Of a stretch of DNA of 64,000 nt, positions 51,316 to 60,150 are shown in pieces. Source of the DNA: Colwellia sp. (GTDB taxonomy: Bacteria > Pseudomonadota > Gammaproteobacteria > Enterobacterales > Alteromonadaceae). Under the pieces are notes generated by a model. That model worked only from the letters and a program-made list of their open reading frames with translations. It made no database searches and had not been told where the DNA came from. The stretch lies in the NCBI GenBank assembly GCA_029938115.1, contig JAPYOP010000009.1, forward strand, positions 24,592 to 88,591. The letters run 5' to 3'. Positions within the stretch are counted from its first letter, which is position 1. Every line of letters begins with the position of its first letter. The translations under genes and the position numbers were made by a program.

Positions 51316-51756
51316 ATGCAAGAACCTGAAATAGCTCGTTGGACTTTGATTCGAGATATGTTTATTTTTCAAGTTAAGTTAGCTATGGATGCCATACGTG
51401 ATTTGTTGTTAAGCCCAGTATCCATTATTTTTGGACTTATTGATATTTTTAAAGGCCATTCACTGTCTCAAAGTTATTTTCACAAATTAATGGACTTTGG
51501 TCATCGAACGGACTCGTGGTTAAACTTGTTTGGTGATCAAAAAAAAGCGACTAAAAGCTCAAGCACTCTGTTTGGTCAAAAAGCCAAAGTAAACGTTGAT
51601 GTGAGTGTTGATCAATTATTTTCTCAAGTTGAGTCGTTATTAAAAGATCAGCACAATAAAGGGGGCTTAACTAAGTCGGCTAAATCAACAATTGATCGCT
51701 ATCTTAATAAAATAGTAGAAAACAAAGATGCAACCAAGCCATCTTCTGATAAATAA
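51316..51756 (+). CDS. Conserved-looking protein of unknown function, 146 residues
   Basis: No family recognised. The first 60 residues are amphipathic with a semi-hydrophobic stretch (DMFIFQVKLAMDAIRDLLLSPVSIIFGLIDIF) that may contact the membrane. The remainder is polar (QLFSQVESLLKDQHNKGGLTKSAKSTIDRYLNKIVE). A strong ribosome-binding site (AAAAAGGAGAAG) before the ATG and normal codon content support a real gene. It converges on the TetR gene across a structured gap. Confidence 0.75.
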   Translation: MQEPEIARWTLIRDMFIFQVKLAMDAIRDLLLSPVSIIFGLIDIFKGHSLSQSYFHKLMDFGHRTDSWLNLFGDQKKATKSSSTLFGQKAKVNVDVSVDQLFSQVESLLKDQHNKGGLTKSAKSTIDRYLNKIVENKDATKPSSDK

Positions 51757-51772
51757 GCCCTCATCGTTTTGT

Positions 51773-51866
51773 AGGTCGACACGAACGAGGCCTATAAGGA
51801 CATAGGTCACTTAGGTTATGTCTGGAACATATAACCTGTAGTGAGACTCGACAAAGAAGCATCAAC
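51773..51866. repeat. Structured palindromic intergenic segment
   Basis: Outer arms GTCGA (51775-51779) and TCGAC (51848-51852) enclose CAC/GTG and a central stem AGGTTAT (51813-51819) with ATAACCT (51831-51837). The nested inverted repeats are not simply a terminator (no T-run) and resemble a dispersed intergenic element. Only one copy was noticed here. Confidence 0.45.
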
Positions 51867-51900
51867 CTTCAGTTTACTCAGAGTTAACTACAGAAGCTTT

Positions 51901-52539
51901 CTATTTTTTAATACCACAACCCTTCAAAATAATTTGAGTTAAGGTTTGAGCCACTTGCTCAAAATCATGGTCAGTTAATTTATCTTTAGCCATTGCCGCA
52001 GTTACTTGTGGACAAAAGTCAGCATAATGTTGGGTGGCGCCCCAAATAGTAAAAAGTAAATAAAGTGGGTCAATAGCGTCCATTTTACCTTGTTCAATCC
52101 AGCCTTGAATGATCGCTTTAACTTCATCTATCCACGTTTTAAAATCTGTTTTTAGATACGCTTGCAACCTAGGCGCACCGTGAATGAATTCACTGGCAAA
52201 TAGTCGAGAAGCCTCTGGATTAGTCTTTGAATACATCACTTTGGCATAAATGTAATCACCTAAAACTTTAGCGGGTTCTTCATCACAAACGATAATAGAC
52301 GAATCCCATAAGGCTAGGATTTTTGACAAAATATCAGCGTAAATGGCCTCTTTGTTTTTATAGTAATAATGAACATTAGCGCGTGGGATACCGGCACGTT
52401 CGGCAATACTTTTAATTGATGCGCCTTTAAAGCCATGCTCTAAAAAATCTTGTTCGGCAGCCTTCAATATCAGTGATTGATTTTTTTTTCTAACACGCCC
52501 TGATGATGGCGGCTGCTTACTATGTTTCTCTATTGTCAT
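51901..52539 (-). CDS. TetR-family regulator, RutR-like
   Basis: 212 residues with the TetR helix-turn-helix LILKAAEQDFLEHGFKGASIKSIAERAGIPRANVHYYYKNKEAIYADIL. The C-terminal domain (YAKVMYSKTNPEASRLFASEFIHGAP, FTIWGATQHYADFCPQV) resembles that of E. coli RutR (YcdC), which senses uracil and controls pyrimidine and purine degradation genes. It is divergent from deoD and the purine-catabolism genes, and a 16-base palindrome of the RutR-site type lies between them. It is probably the local purine-pathway regulator, and the effector may be a purine intermediate instead of uracil. Confidence 0.85.
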   Translation of the reverse strand: MTIEKHSKQPPSSGRVRKKNQSLILKAAEQDFLEHGFKGASIKSIAERAGIPRANVHYYYKNKEAIYADILSKILALWDSSIIVCDEEPAKVLGDYIYAKVMYSKTNPEASRLFASEFIHGAPRLQAYLKTDFKTWIDEVKAIIQGWIEQGKMDAIDPLYLLFTIWGATQHYADFCPQVTAAMAKDKLTDHDFEQVAQTLTQIILKGCGIKK

Positions 52540-52816
52540 TTTATACCAATCTCACTAGCTATGTGATCATTTCTACTTGCTCAAATCACCCACTACGGCT
52601 TTATTTATTTAATAATTAGAACAATTAGTTAATGAAATAAACACCTTGTATTTGTCAATTTTAATCTGCGTATAAAATAGATCACATAATTGATGAAACA
52701 GGTATTAACCAACTGACTTTGTTTTATTCGTTAAGTTTTTCAAACAAATATAAGCTATTTCAATAAAAAAGTTAATAACTAATTGATGGATATATTTTGG
52801 CAAAATAATGTTTATC

Positions 52817-52832
52817 TTGACACATGTGTCAA
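52817..52832. promoter_or_regulatory. Perfect 16-base palindrome, RutR-type operator upstream of deoD
   Basis: TTGACACATGTGTCAA is fully self-complementary. The E. coli RutR consensus is TTGACCANNTGGTCAA, so the outer TTGAC/GTCAA arms and total length agree. It stands 87 bases before the deoD start, next to the divergent RutR-like gene. Assignment to that regulator is inference. Confidence 0.75.
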
Positions 52833-52918
52833 CTTGTTTTTATTATATCGCATCGAAAGAAGTTAATATCAAGCTAATACTAAGTAAATACATACTTGTC
52901 CCCACTAGGAACATTATT

Positions 52919-53623
52919 ATGCCAACACCTCATATCTCAGCTAATGCAGACGACTTTGCTGAAACAGTCATTATGCCGGGCGACCCTTTAAGAGCACAGT
53001 ATATTGCTGAAAATTATTTAACTAATGTTAAGCAAGTTAATGCCGTAAGAAACATGTTTGGCTACACAGGCGAATACAAAGGCAAGCGTATATCTGTTAT
53101 GGGCTCAGGCATGGGTATTCCTTCTATTTCTATTTATGCTACCGAGCTTTATCGTGATTATGGTGTTGAAAATATTATTCGAGTAGGCAGTTGCGGCTCT
53201 ATTCGTGACGATATTCAGCTAGAAGATATTATTGTTGCTATGGGCGCAAGTACCGACTCTAACGTTAATCGTCAACGAGTTAATAATTTCGATTTTGCAG
53301 CTATTGCAGACTATGATTTATTAGACAGAGTTGTTAGTACGGCGAAAGGACTGGGAAAAACACCTAAAGTGGGTAATGTTTTCTCTGCCGATTTGTTTTA
53401 TGTACCTGAATTTGAGGTTTTTAAAACATTAGAGAAATATGGAATATTAGCCGTTGAAATGGAAGCTGCAGGGCTTTATGGCGTGGCAGCCGAATTTGGA
53501 AAAAAAGCACTTTGTTTGCTCACAGTAAGTGATCATATAAAAACAGGGGAAAAAATGTCAGCTGAAGATCGCCAATTAAAATTTGGTGAAATGATCGAAC
53601 TAACTTTAGAAAGTATTATTTAA
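52919..53623 (+). CDS. deoD: Purine-nucleoside phosphorylase, DeoD type
   Basis: From ATG 52919 (AGGA ribosome-binding site at 52907-52910) this gives 234 residues, close to E. coli DeoD (239). A longer open frame from 52808 would run through the operator palindrome and is rejected. Motifs are [27 protein letters not shown], the phosphate-binding [37 protein letters not shown] with the ribose-binding Glu and catalytic Asp. It splits inosine, guanosine or adenosine to the free base and ribose-1-phosphate in the cytoplasm, supplying purine bases to xanthine dehydrogenase and guanine deaminase encoded downstream. Confidence 0.95.
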   Translation: MPTPHISANADDFAETVIMPGDPLRAQYIAENYLTNVKQVNAVRNMFGYTGEYKGKRISVMGSGMGIPSISIYATELYRDYGVENIIRVGSCGSIRDDIQLEDIIVAMGASTDSNVNRQRVNNFDFAAIADYDLLDRVVSTAKGLGKTPKVGNVFSADLFYVPEFEVFKTLEKYGILAVEMEAAGLYGVAAEFGKKALCLLTVSDHIKTGEKMSAEDRQLKFGEMIELTLESII

Positions 53624-53859
53624 TTAGTTATGTAACCTGATCTTTGTTTAAGAGATAGTTACGCTATTGAAATTTATAATTTAAATAGATCTATTAACAC
53701 TAGCTTGATAGTTTTTCTTAATTCAAGGCAAATTTACGCGTCAATAGCTGGCCTATTGCAAGTGAATTTAACGCAGAAGTAAGTAAAAATAGCTGCTAGA
53801 GAAATATTTATTAAGCAGAGTTCAGGTTATGTATATTTTAGTTAAGGTAATTAGTTTTA

Positions 53860-55410
53860 ATGTCTGATAATAACATTCAGTTTTTGCTCAATAATGAACT
53901 GAGAACCATAGTAAATTGCGATCCCAATATGACTGTCCTTAATTATTTAAGGCAAGTTCTAAATCGAAAGGGCTCGAAAGAAGGTTGTGCGTCGGGTGAC
54001 TGTGGTGCATGCACTGCTGTGCTTGCAGAGGTTTCATGCTCTACAAAAGCAACATCAGAAAAAGAACAACTTACTTACAAATCAATTAACACCTGTATAA
54101 CTTTTTTGTCAGCCTTACATGGTAAACAATTGTTAACCGTAGAAGACTTGCAACAAGGGAAAAAACTGCATGCAGTACAACAAGCTATGGTGGACTGCCA
54201 TGGCTCTCAATGCGGATTTTGCACGCCCGGTTTTGTTATGTCTCTTTTTTCTTTAAATAAAAATTTGCCAACGGCCAAAATTTATAATGCAGCAGCAAAA
54301 GATGAAACGCTTGAGTTAAGCCTTGAGCAAGATATTGAACATGGCTTAGCTGGAAACTTGTGCCGTTGTACTGGTTATCGCGCTATTACTGCTGCAGCAA
54401 AGGAAGCCTGTTTTACTGATGATGTAGATCAGTTCGAGTTACAAGCCGCATCGACAATTAGTCAGTTAAAAGCTATCACGGCAACAAATGATATGGTGGC
54501 ATTACACAGTGAAGGGAAAAGTTTATACATTCCTGCAACGTTGGATGAATTAGCTAATTTGGTGGAGCTTTACCCCCAGGCTAAATTGCTCGCTGGTGGT
54601 ACTGATCTAGCGCTAAGTGTTACCCAAGGTATGGCACAAATTCAAAGCTTAATTGCACTGGGTAATGTCAATGAATTGACTCAAATTAGCGAAACAGAGC
54701 ATACCTTGTCTATCGGCGCTATGGTTAGCTACCAAGCTTGCCATCAACTGCTTACGCGTGAATATCCTGAGTTTGGCCAAATGTTATATCGCCTAGGCTC
54801 TACTCAAGTTAGAAACGCGGGCACTTTGGGGGGGAATGTCGGTAACGCCTCTCCAATTGGTGATACGCCTCCGGTATTAATCGCTTTAGGTGCAAAGTTA
54901 GTCTTAAGGAGAGGTCAACGTACTAGAATATTGTCAGTAGAAAACTTTTTTGTTGACTATAAAGTGACTCAGTTAGAAGAAGGGGAGTTTATACAAAGTA
55001 TTGAAATTCCCAAATCTGACAAAAGAAAACAGCTTAAAGTTTTTAAAATATCAAAACGTTTAGACGATGATATCTCTACCGTTTTAGCCTGTTTCTATCT
55101 TAAATTGGTTGACCAAAAAATTGTCGAGGTGCAAATAGCTTTTGGTGGTATGGCGGGCATTCCCAAACGTGCCTTTCTTTGTGAAAAAGCATTATTAGGT
55201 AAAACCAATTGCCCTGAAACAATAGCTGCGGCTATGGCGTCATTAGCGCAAGATTTTACCCCGTTATCTGATGTTAGAGCCAGTAGTGAATACCGCATGC
55301 AAGTTGCCAAAAATTTGATAAAAAAATGTTTTTATGAAATTAGTCAAGCATCAACAAACGTTGAAACAAGAGTAGAAAGTTTCTCTGTGCAAAGAGCTTT
55401 TAATGCGTAA
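53860..55410 (+). CDS. xdhA: Xanthine dehydrogenase small subunit (2Fe-2S and FAD)
   Basis: 516 residues. The N-terminal [2Fe-2S] ferredoxin domain has GCASGDCGACTAVL, the second cluster domain has CHGSQCGFCTPGFVMS and GNLCRCTGYRAI, and the FAD domain has AKLLAGGTDLALSVTQ and RNAGTLGGNVGNASPIGDTPPVLIALGA. It carries electrons from the molybdenum subunit to NAD. It is the first gene of a tight operon, overlapping xdhB by eight bases, 236 bases after deoD. That gap shows no hairpin terminator, so read-through from deoD is possible. Confidence 0.95.
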   Translation: MSDNNIQFLLNNELRTIVNCDPNMTVLNYLRQVLNRKGSKEGCASGDCGACTAVLAEVSCSTKATSEKEQLTYKSINTCITFLSALHGKQLLTVEDLQQGKKLHAVQQAMVDCHGSQCGFCTPGFVMSLFSLNKNLPTAKIYNAAAKDETLELSLEQDIEHGLAGNLCRCTGYRAITAAAKEACFTDDVDQFELQAASTISQLKAITATNDMVALHSEGKSLYIPATLDELANLVELYPQAKLLAGGTDLALSVTQGMAQIQSLIALGNVNELTQISETEHTLSIGAMVSYQACHQLLTREYPEFGQMLYRLGSTQVRNAGTLGGNVGNASPIGDTPPVLIALGAKLVLRRGQRTRILSVENFFVDYKVTQLEEGEFIQSIEIPKSDKRKQLKVFKISKRLDDDISTVLACFYLKLVDQKIVEVQIAFGGMAGIPKRAFLCEKALLGKTNCPETIAAAMASLAQDFTPLSDVRASSEYRMQVAKNLIKKCFYEISQASTNVETRVESFSVQRAFNA

Positions 55411-57772
55411 GCTTAGCAAATCAGCTGAACAAAAAAACACCAATAATAGCTTTTCGACCGTAGGGCGCTCAGTCAAGCATGAAAGCGCTGAAATGCATGT
55501 TACTGGTAAAGCTATTTATACTGACGATCAATTAGAAACAGCAGGGCAGCTTCATACAGCTGTCGGCATGGCAACTATTGCCAGTGGTCATATTAAATCA
55601 ATGGATCTGTCCGCGGTTAAAACTTCACCGGGCGTAGTTGCGGTGATAACTTTAGACGACGTTATTGGGCATAGCGATATAGGTGCTGTTTTTCCGGGTG
55701 ATCCTATATTAAGCAAAGATGTTATTGAGTTTTATGGGCAGGCTATTTTTGCTGTTGCCGCCACAAGCCATGAACTTGCCAAAAGGGCAGTTGCTTTAGC
55801 TAAAATTAATTACTTAGAAAGCACACCTGTGCTCACTATTGAACAAGCACTCGCTAAGCAAAGTTTTATTCGACCGCCCCATACCATGAAACGTGGTAAC
55901 AGTAAGGCAGCGATTAAAAAAGCCAAACATCAACTTAATGGTAACTTAGCTATTGGTGGTCAAGAGCATTTCTATTTAGAAGGTCAGGTTGCCAGTGTTA
56001 TTCCAACTGAAGATGGCGGTATGATGGTTTATTCATCTAGCCAACATCCTGCCGAGGTGCAAAAGCTAGTTGCTGAAGTCTTAGCCATTCCCTTTAATCG
56101 TGTTGTTGTTGACATGAAACGCATGGGCGGCGGCTTTGGCGGTAAAGAAACTCAGGCAGCAGGGTGGGCTTGTTTAGCCGCAATACTTGCAGATAAAACA
56201 CAACAGCCGGTGAAAATACGATTAAACCGTTCTGACGATATGATGATGACAGGTAAGCGTCATCCATTTCAAAGCCACTATCAGGTCGGGTTTGATGATA
56301 GCGGTGTGATTGAAGGAATAGACTTACTACTCAATGGTAATTGTGGTTACTCACCTGATTTATCAGATGCTATTGTTGATCGCGCAATGTTCCATGCAGA
56401 TAACTGTTATTACCTAGATAACGTCAGCATTACCGGTAATCGCTGTAAAACAAATACCGCTTCAAATACTGCTTTTCGTGGTTTTGGTGGCCCGCAGGGC
56501 ATGATGATCATTGAATGTGTGATGGATGATATTGCTTTGTATTTAGGACTTGATTCGCTACAGGTACGTAAAGCAAACTTATACGGTATTGATGATCGAA
56601 ATATTACGCCTTATCATCAAAAAGTTGAAGATAATAATTTGGCTAAAATGATCGCTAGATTAGAGGGGAATGCTCAATATAGTCAGCGACGTCAAGATAT
56701 TGCCGTTTTTAATGCCAATAACCCATTCCTTAAAAAAGGCATTGCGCTTACCCCAGTTAAATTTGGTATTTCATTCACCGCGCAGCATTTAAACCAAGCG
56801 GGTGCACTGATAAATATGTATACCGATGGTAGCATTGAGGTAAGTCATGGCGGTACAGAAATGGGACAGGGTCTGCATACTAAAATAGCACAAATTGTGG
56901 CTCAAGTTTTTTCCATTGATATCGATAATATTAAAGTATCAGCGACGCGTACTGATAAAGTGCCGAATGCTTCGCCTACTGCAGCTTCATCTGGTACAGA
57001 TTTAAATGGCAAAGCAGCACAAAATGCAGCGCAAACTATCAAGCAAAGATTGATTGATTTTACGGCACAACATTTTAGCGTTAACAGTGAAGACATTGTC
57101 TTTGAGCGTAATATTATTAAAGCGGGTGAACAAACCATAAGCTTTGTGGAGCTAGTACAAAAAGCTTACTTTGCGCGCATTTCTTTATCATCTACAGGAT
57201 TTTACCGTACCCCGAAAATTTACTATGACAGAGAAAATGCCAAAGGAAGACCTTTTTTCTACTATGCCATGGGGGCTTCTATTTCAGAAGTGCTAATTGA
57301 TACGCTCACCGGTGAATATAAACTTTTACAAGCAGATATTTTACATGATGTCGGCGATTCAATAAATCCAGCAATAGATATAGGACAAATTGAAGGTGGT
57401 TTCATTCAAGGTATGGGTTGGTTAACCACAGAAGAGCTACATTGGAATACCAAAGGACGTTTATTAACAACGGGTCCGGCAACCTATAAAATTCCAGCTA
57501 TTAGTGATGCACCTAAAGTTTTCAATGTTGAGTTATTGCAAGACTCAGCTAATCGTGAGTCGACTATTTACCATTCTAAAGCAGTAGGGGAACCACCATT
57601 TATGCTGGCTATCTCTGTTTGGTCTGCATTGCGTGAAGCAATTGCTAACAGTCTTGAGGGTGAAAGAAAACAAGGTTTAACTGTAGAATTAGACACACCG
57701 GCCACGCCAGAACGAGTGCTAAAGGCGATACAATCTATTGCTGACAAGCAAAAAGTAGCCAAAAATGGATAA
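55403..57772 (+). CDS. xdhB: Xanthine dehydrogenase molybdenum-binding subunit
   Basis: 789 residues of the molybdopterin subunit: GRSVKHESAEMHVTGKAIYTDD at the start, the QEHFYLEGQVA cofactor site, MGGGFGGKETQAAGWAC, TAFRGFGGPQGMMIIE and the catalytic Glu in AVGEPPFMLAISVWSALREAI. With XdhA it hydroxylates hypoxanthine to xanthine and xanthine to urate. It overlaps both xdhA and xdhC by eight bases. Size and motif order match bacterial XdhB (about 780 residues). Confidence 0.96.
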   Translation: MRKLSKSAEQKNTNNSFSTVGRSVKHESAEMHVTGKAIYTDDQLETAGQLHTAVGMATIASGHIKSMDLSAVKTSPGVVAVITLDDVIGHSDIGAVFPGDPILSKDVIEFYGQAIFAVAATSHELAKRAVALAKINYLESTPVLTIEQALAKQSFIRPPHTMKRGNSKAAIKKAKHQLNGNLAIGGQEHFYLEGQVASVIPTEDGGMMVYSSSQHPAEVQKLVAEVLAIPFNRVVVDMKRMGGGFGGKETQAAGWACLAAILADKTQQPVKIRLNRSDDMMMTGKRHPFQSHYQVGFDDSGVIEGIDLLLNGNCGYSPDLSDAIVDRAMFHADNCYYLDNVSITGNRCKTNTASNTAFRGFGGPQGMMIIECVMDDIALYLGLDSLQVRKANLYGIDDRNITPYHQKVEDNNLAKMIARLEGNAQYSQRRQDIAVFNANNPFLKKGIALTPVKFGISFTAQHLNQAGALINMYTDGSIEVSHGGTEMGQGLHTKIAQIVAQVFSIDIDNIKVSATRTDKVPNASPTAASSGTDLNGKAAQNAAQTIKQRLIDFTAQHFSVNSEDIVFERNIIKAGEQTISFVELVQKAYFARISLSSTGFYRTPKIYYDRENAKGRPFFYYAMGASISEVLIDTLTGEYKLLQADILHDVGDSINPAIDIGQIEGGFIQGMGWLTTEELHWNTKGRLLTTGPATYKIPAISDAPKVFNVELLQDSANRESTIYHSKAVGEPPFMLAISVWSALREAIANSLEGERKQGLTVELDTPATPERVLKAIQSIADKQKVAKNG

Positions 57773-58742
57773 TAAATTAAGTTGGTTTGAAGCGGTTAAT
57801 TTACTTAAGTCAAAGGGGGACGCTTTCGTTTTACTAACAATCATTAGTGTTCATGGTTCAACGCCTAGAAATTCAGGTACTAAAATGGTAGTGAGCGCTA
57901 GTGATAACTTTGACACGATTGGTGGCGGTCATCTTGAATTTAAATCCATTGCTTTTGCCCACCAATTATTAGCGCAAGGAATGGAAAATCAGCATATAGA
58001 ACATTTTTCTTTAGGTGCATCGTTAGGGCAGTGCTGCGGAGGTGACTGTAGCGTGTTATTTGAAAGCTTTGCTGCCAGTCAAACACAAATCATGCTATTT
58101 GGCGCAGGTCATGTCGGTAAAGCATTAACAAGTATTCTTAGCGACCTACCTTGTCAGCTTAAGTGGGTTGATAGCCGTGAAGCTATGTTTCCTGCACATA
58201 TGTTAACTAATGCACCAATGAACGTTAAATGCATTGTTAGTGATAATCCAGTTGATGAGATAACGAGTATGACTGAGGGAAGTTATTTTATCGTCATGAC
58301 CCATAATCATCAGTTGGATTTTGAAATTTGTCAGGCTTTATTAAAGCGTAATGATTTTGCTTATGCAGGATTAATCGGCTCAAACACTAAGTGGAAACGT
58401 TTTCAGCACAGATTAAAACATAGAGAATTTAATCAGCAAATCATTGAGCAGCTCACCTGTCCTGTTGGTTTAAGTGCGGTCCCTGGAAAACGACCTATGG
58501 AAGTTGCAGTTTCTATCGCAGCAGAAATTATTGGCTTGTACCAAAAAAACAGTCTTACTCAAAGCCATAGTACTCAAAACCATAAGACTCAAAGCCATAA
58601 CCGTCAGGAAAAAGGAATAAGCTTTAAGGCAATAGCACCGATGCTAAATGCCAGTTTTGCTAATACACATTTAAGTCAAAGTAGAGAAGAGGAACCAACA
58701 CTTATTCAAGACTCTACTTTATCAAGAGAAAATAATGAATAA
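57765..58742 (+). CDS. xdhC: Xanthine dehydrogenase accessory protein XdhC
   Basis: 325 residues. The first domain has LLTIISVHGSTPRNSGTKMVVS and DTIGGGHLEF, followed by a CCGGDCSVLFE motif. The second is Rossmann-like with MLFGAGHVGKAL and YAGLIGSNTKWKRF. XdhC binds the molybdenum cofactor, helps its sulfuration and delivers it to XdhB. The C-terminal tail past about residue 262 is a low-complexity stretch (QSHSTQNHKTQSHNRQ) from a 15-base triplicate, unusual for the family and probably dispensable. It overlaps the allantoinase gene by eight bases. Confidence 0.93.
   Translation: MDNKLSWFEAVNLLKSKGDAFVLLTIISVHGSTPRNSGTKMVVSASDNFDTIGGGHLEFKSIAFAHQLLAQGMENQHIEHFSLGASLGQCCGGDCSVLFESFAASQTQIMLFGAGHVGKALTSILSDLPCQLKWVDSREAMFPAHMLTNAPMNVKCIVSDNPVDEITSMTEGSYFIVMTHNHQLDFEICQALLKRNDFAYAGLIGSNTKWKRFQHRLKHREFNQQIIEQLTCPVGLSAVPGKRPMEVAVSIAAEIIGLYQKNSLTQSHSTQNHKTQSHNRQEKGISFKAIAPMLNASFANTHLSQSREEEPTLIQDSTLSRENNE
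58557..58601 (+). repeat. Three 15-base in-frame repeats in the xdhC tail
   Basis: Units at 58557-58571, 58572-58586 and 58587-58601 (ACTCAAAGCCATAGT and relatives, each starting ACTCAAA) encode TQ-S/N-H-type pentapeptides. Confidence 0.85.
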
Positions 58743-60111
58743 ACTTGCCTTACGCTCAAAACGAGTAATCACTGAAACGAATATAGAAGCTGCCACGCTT
58801 ATCATTATAGATGGTTTGATTGATGCTATTTTACCTTACGAAGCGCAAGTAGATTGTAAGTTAGTCGATTATGGTAACTTAGTGATTATGCCCGGTTTAG
58901 TAGACACTCATGTGCATATAAATGAGCCCGGACGTACAGACTGGGAAGGCTTTAATACCGCAACTCAAGCGGCAGCAGCAGGCGGTATAACAACCTTGGT
59001 TGATATGCCCTTAAATTGTATTCCTGCCACAGTCACTAAAGCAGCGCTAGATATAAAGCTTAATGCACTAAAAGGTAAGCTTTGGGTCGATTGTGGTTTT
59101 TGGGGCGGCGTCATTCCTGAAAGTATCGCTAATAATGCCGCACAACTTGATGAGCTACTTAGTGCAGGCGTTTTAGGTGCAAAGAGTTTTTTAATTCATT
59201 CGGGTGTGGATGAATTCCCAAATGTTAGCGCTGAGGATGTTAAAAAAGCACTGCCCGTAATGGCTAAATACCAAGTGCCATATTTGATCCATGCAGAATT
59301 AGAACAGCCATTAGATGACAGTATAGAAGCTGCCGAAATTGGCGATAAGTATCAAAGTTTTCTCGATTCTAGGCCGCGAAAGTGGGAAAACGATGCTATC
59401 GATCTAATGGTTTCGTTAGGAGAGCAAGCCAAAGAACAAGGAGTGGATGCGCATATTCATATTGTGCACCTCTCATCTAGTGATGCCATTGAAAAAATTG
59501 TTTACGCTAAAAAATCAGGTTTAAAATTTACCGCTGAAACATGTCCCCATTATCTAACGCTATTCTCAGAAACAATTCCTGACGGGAAAACCTTATTTAA
59601 ATGCTGTCCGCCAATTCGTGAAGATGAAAATAGACAGAAACTTTGGCAAGCGCTAAAAGAGGGGGATATTGATTTTATAGTTTCTGATCACTCGCCGTGT
59701 ACTCCTGAATTGAAAAAAATTGAATCTGGCGATCTAGAGCATGCTTGGGGGGGAATATCGGCATTGCAATTTGGTTTGCCGCTGATTTGGACTGAAGCAA
59801 AACAGCGGGGATTTAGTCTACGCGACATCAGTTATTTAATGTCGACAGCTACGGCTAAATTTGTTGGTTTGAATGACAAAAAAGGCAAGCTTGCAGTGGG
59901 TGCTTACGCCGATATTTTAGTGTTTGATGATGAAAAGCAAGTCACTATCAGTAGCGATATGATTAAACATAAACATAAAATAACGCCTTATGTAGGTAAG
60001 CAAGTTGTTGGCGAAATAGTTAACACCTATTTACGCGGTCAACTGGTGTATAGCGAACAGAATATTATTGGTTCACCTCAAGGTAATACCTTATTGAAGC
60101 ATGATTATTAA
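58735..60111 (+). CDS. allB: Allantoinase
   Basis: 458 residues of the cyclic amidohydrolase family. Zinc ligands are in VDTHVHINEPGRTDWEG, the carboxylated Lys in GVLGAKSFLIHSG, and later ligands in IHAELEQ, HIVHLSS and VSDHSPCTPELK. The HINEPGRTDWEGF stretch is specific for allantoinase among dihydroorotase relatives. It opens the allantoin ring to allantoate in the cytoplasm. It overlaps xdhC, and the allantoicase gene follows after 39 bases. Confidence 0.95.
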   Translation: MNKLALRSKRVITETNIEAATLIIIDGLIDAILPYEAQVDCKLVDYGNLVIMPGLVDTHVHINEPGRTDWEGFNTATQAAAAGGITTLVDMPLNCIPATVTKAALDIKLNALKGKLWVDCGFWGGVIPESIANNAAQLDELLSAGVLGAKSFLIHSGVDEFPNVSAEDVKKALPVMAKYQVPYLIHAELEQPLDDSIEAAEIGDKYQSFLDSRPRKWENDAIDLMVSLGEQAKEQGVDAHIHIVHLSSSDAIEKIVYAKKSGLKFTAETCPHYLTLFSETIPDGKTLFKCCPPIREDENRQKLWQALKEGDIDFIVSDHSPCTPELKKIESGDLEHAWGGISALQFGLPLIWTEAKQRGFSLRDISYLMSTATAKFVGLNDKKGKLAVGAYADILVFDDEKQVTISSDMIKHKHKITPYVGKQVVGEIVNTYLRGQLVYSEQNIIGSPQGNTLLKHDY

Positions 60112-60150
60112 CAAATTTAGCATGAAAGTCATTTTAGAAAGAGAGTTTTA

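Noticed and set aside
52559..52688. Possible CRP sites (TGTGATCA and GATCACA) upstream of the TetR gene
   Set aside because: Only half-sites 110 bases apart; neither has the second arm at the spacing CRP requires.
52808..52918. Longer N-terminus for purine-nucleoside phosphorylase
   Set aside because: DeoD proteins begin at MPTPHISA, the extra segment covers the operator palindrome, and AGGA precedes the ATG at 52919.
58557..58601. CRISPR-like array
   Set aside because: The 15-base units are contiguous without spacers and lie in frame within xdhC.
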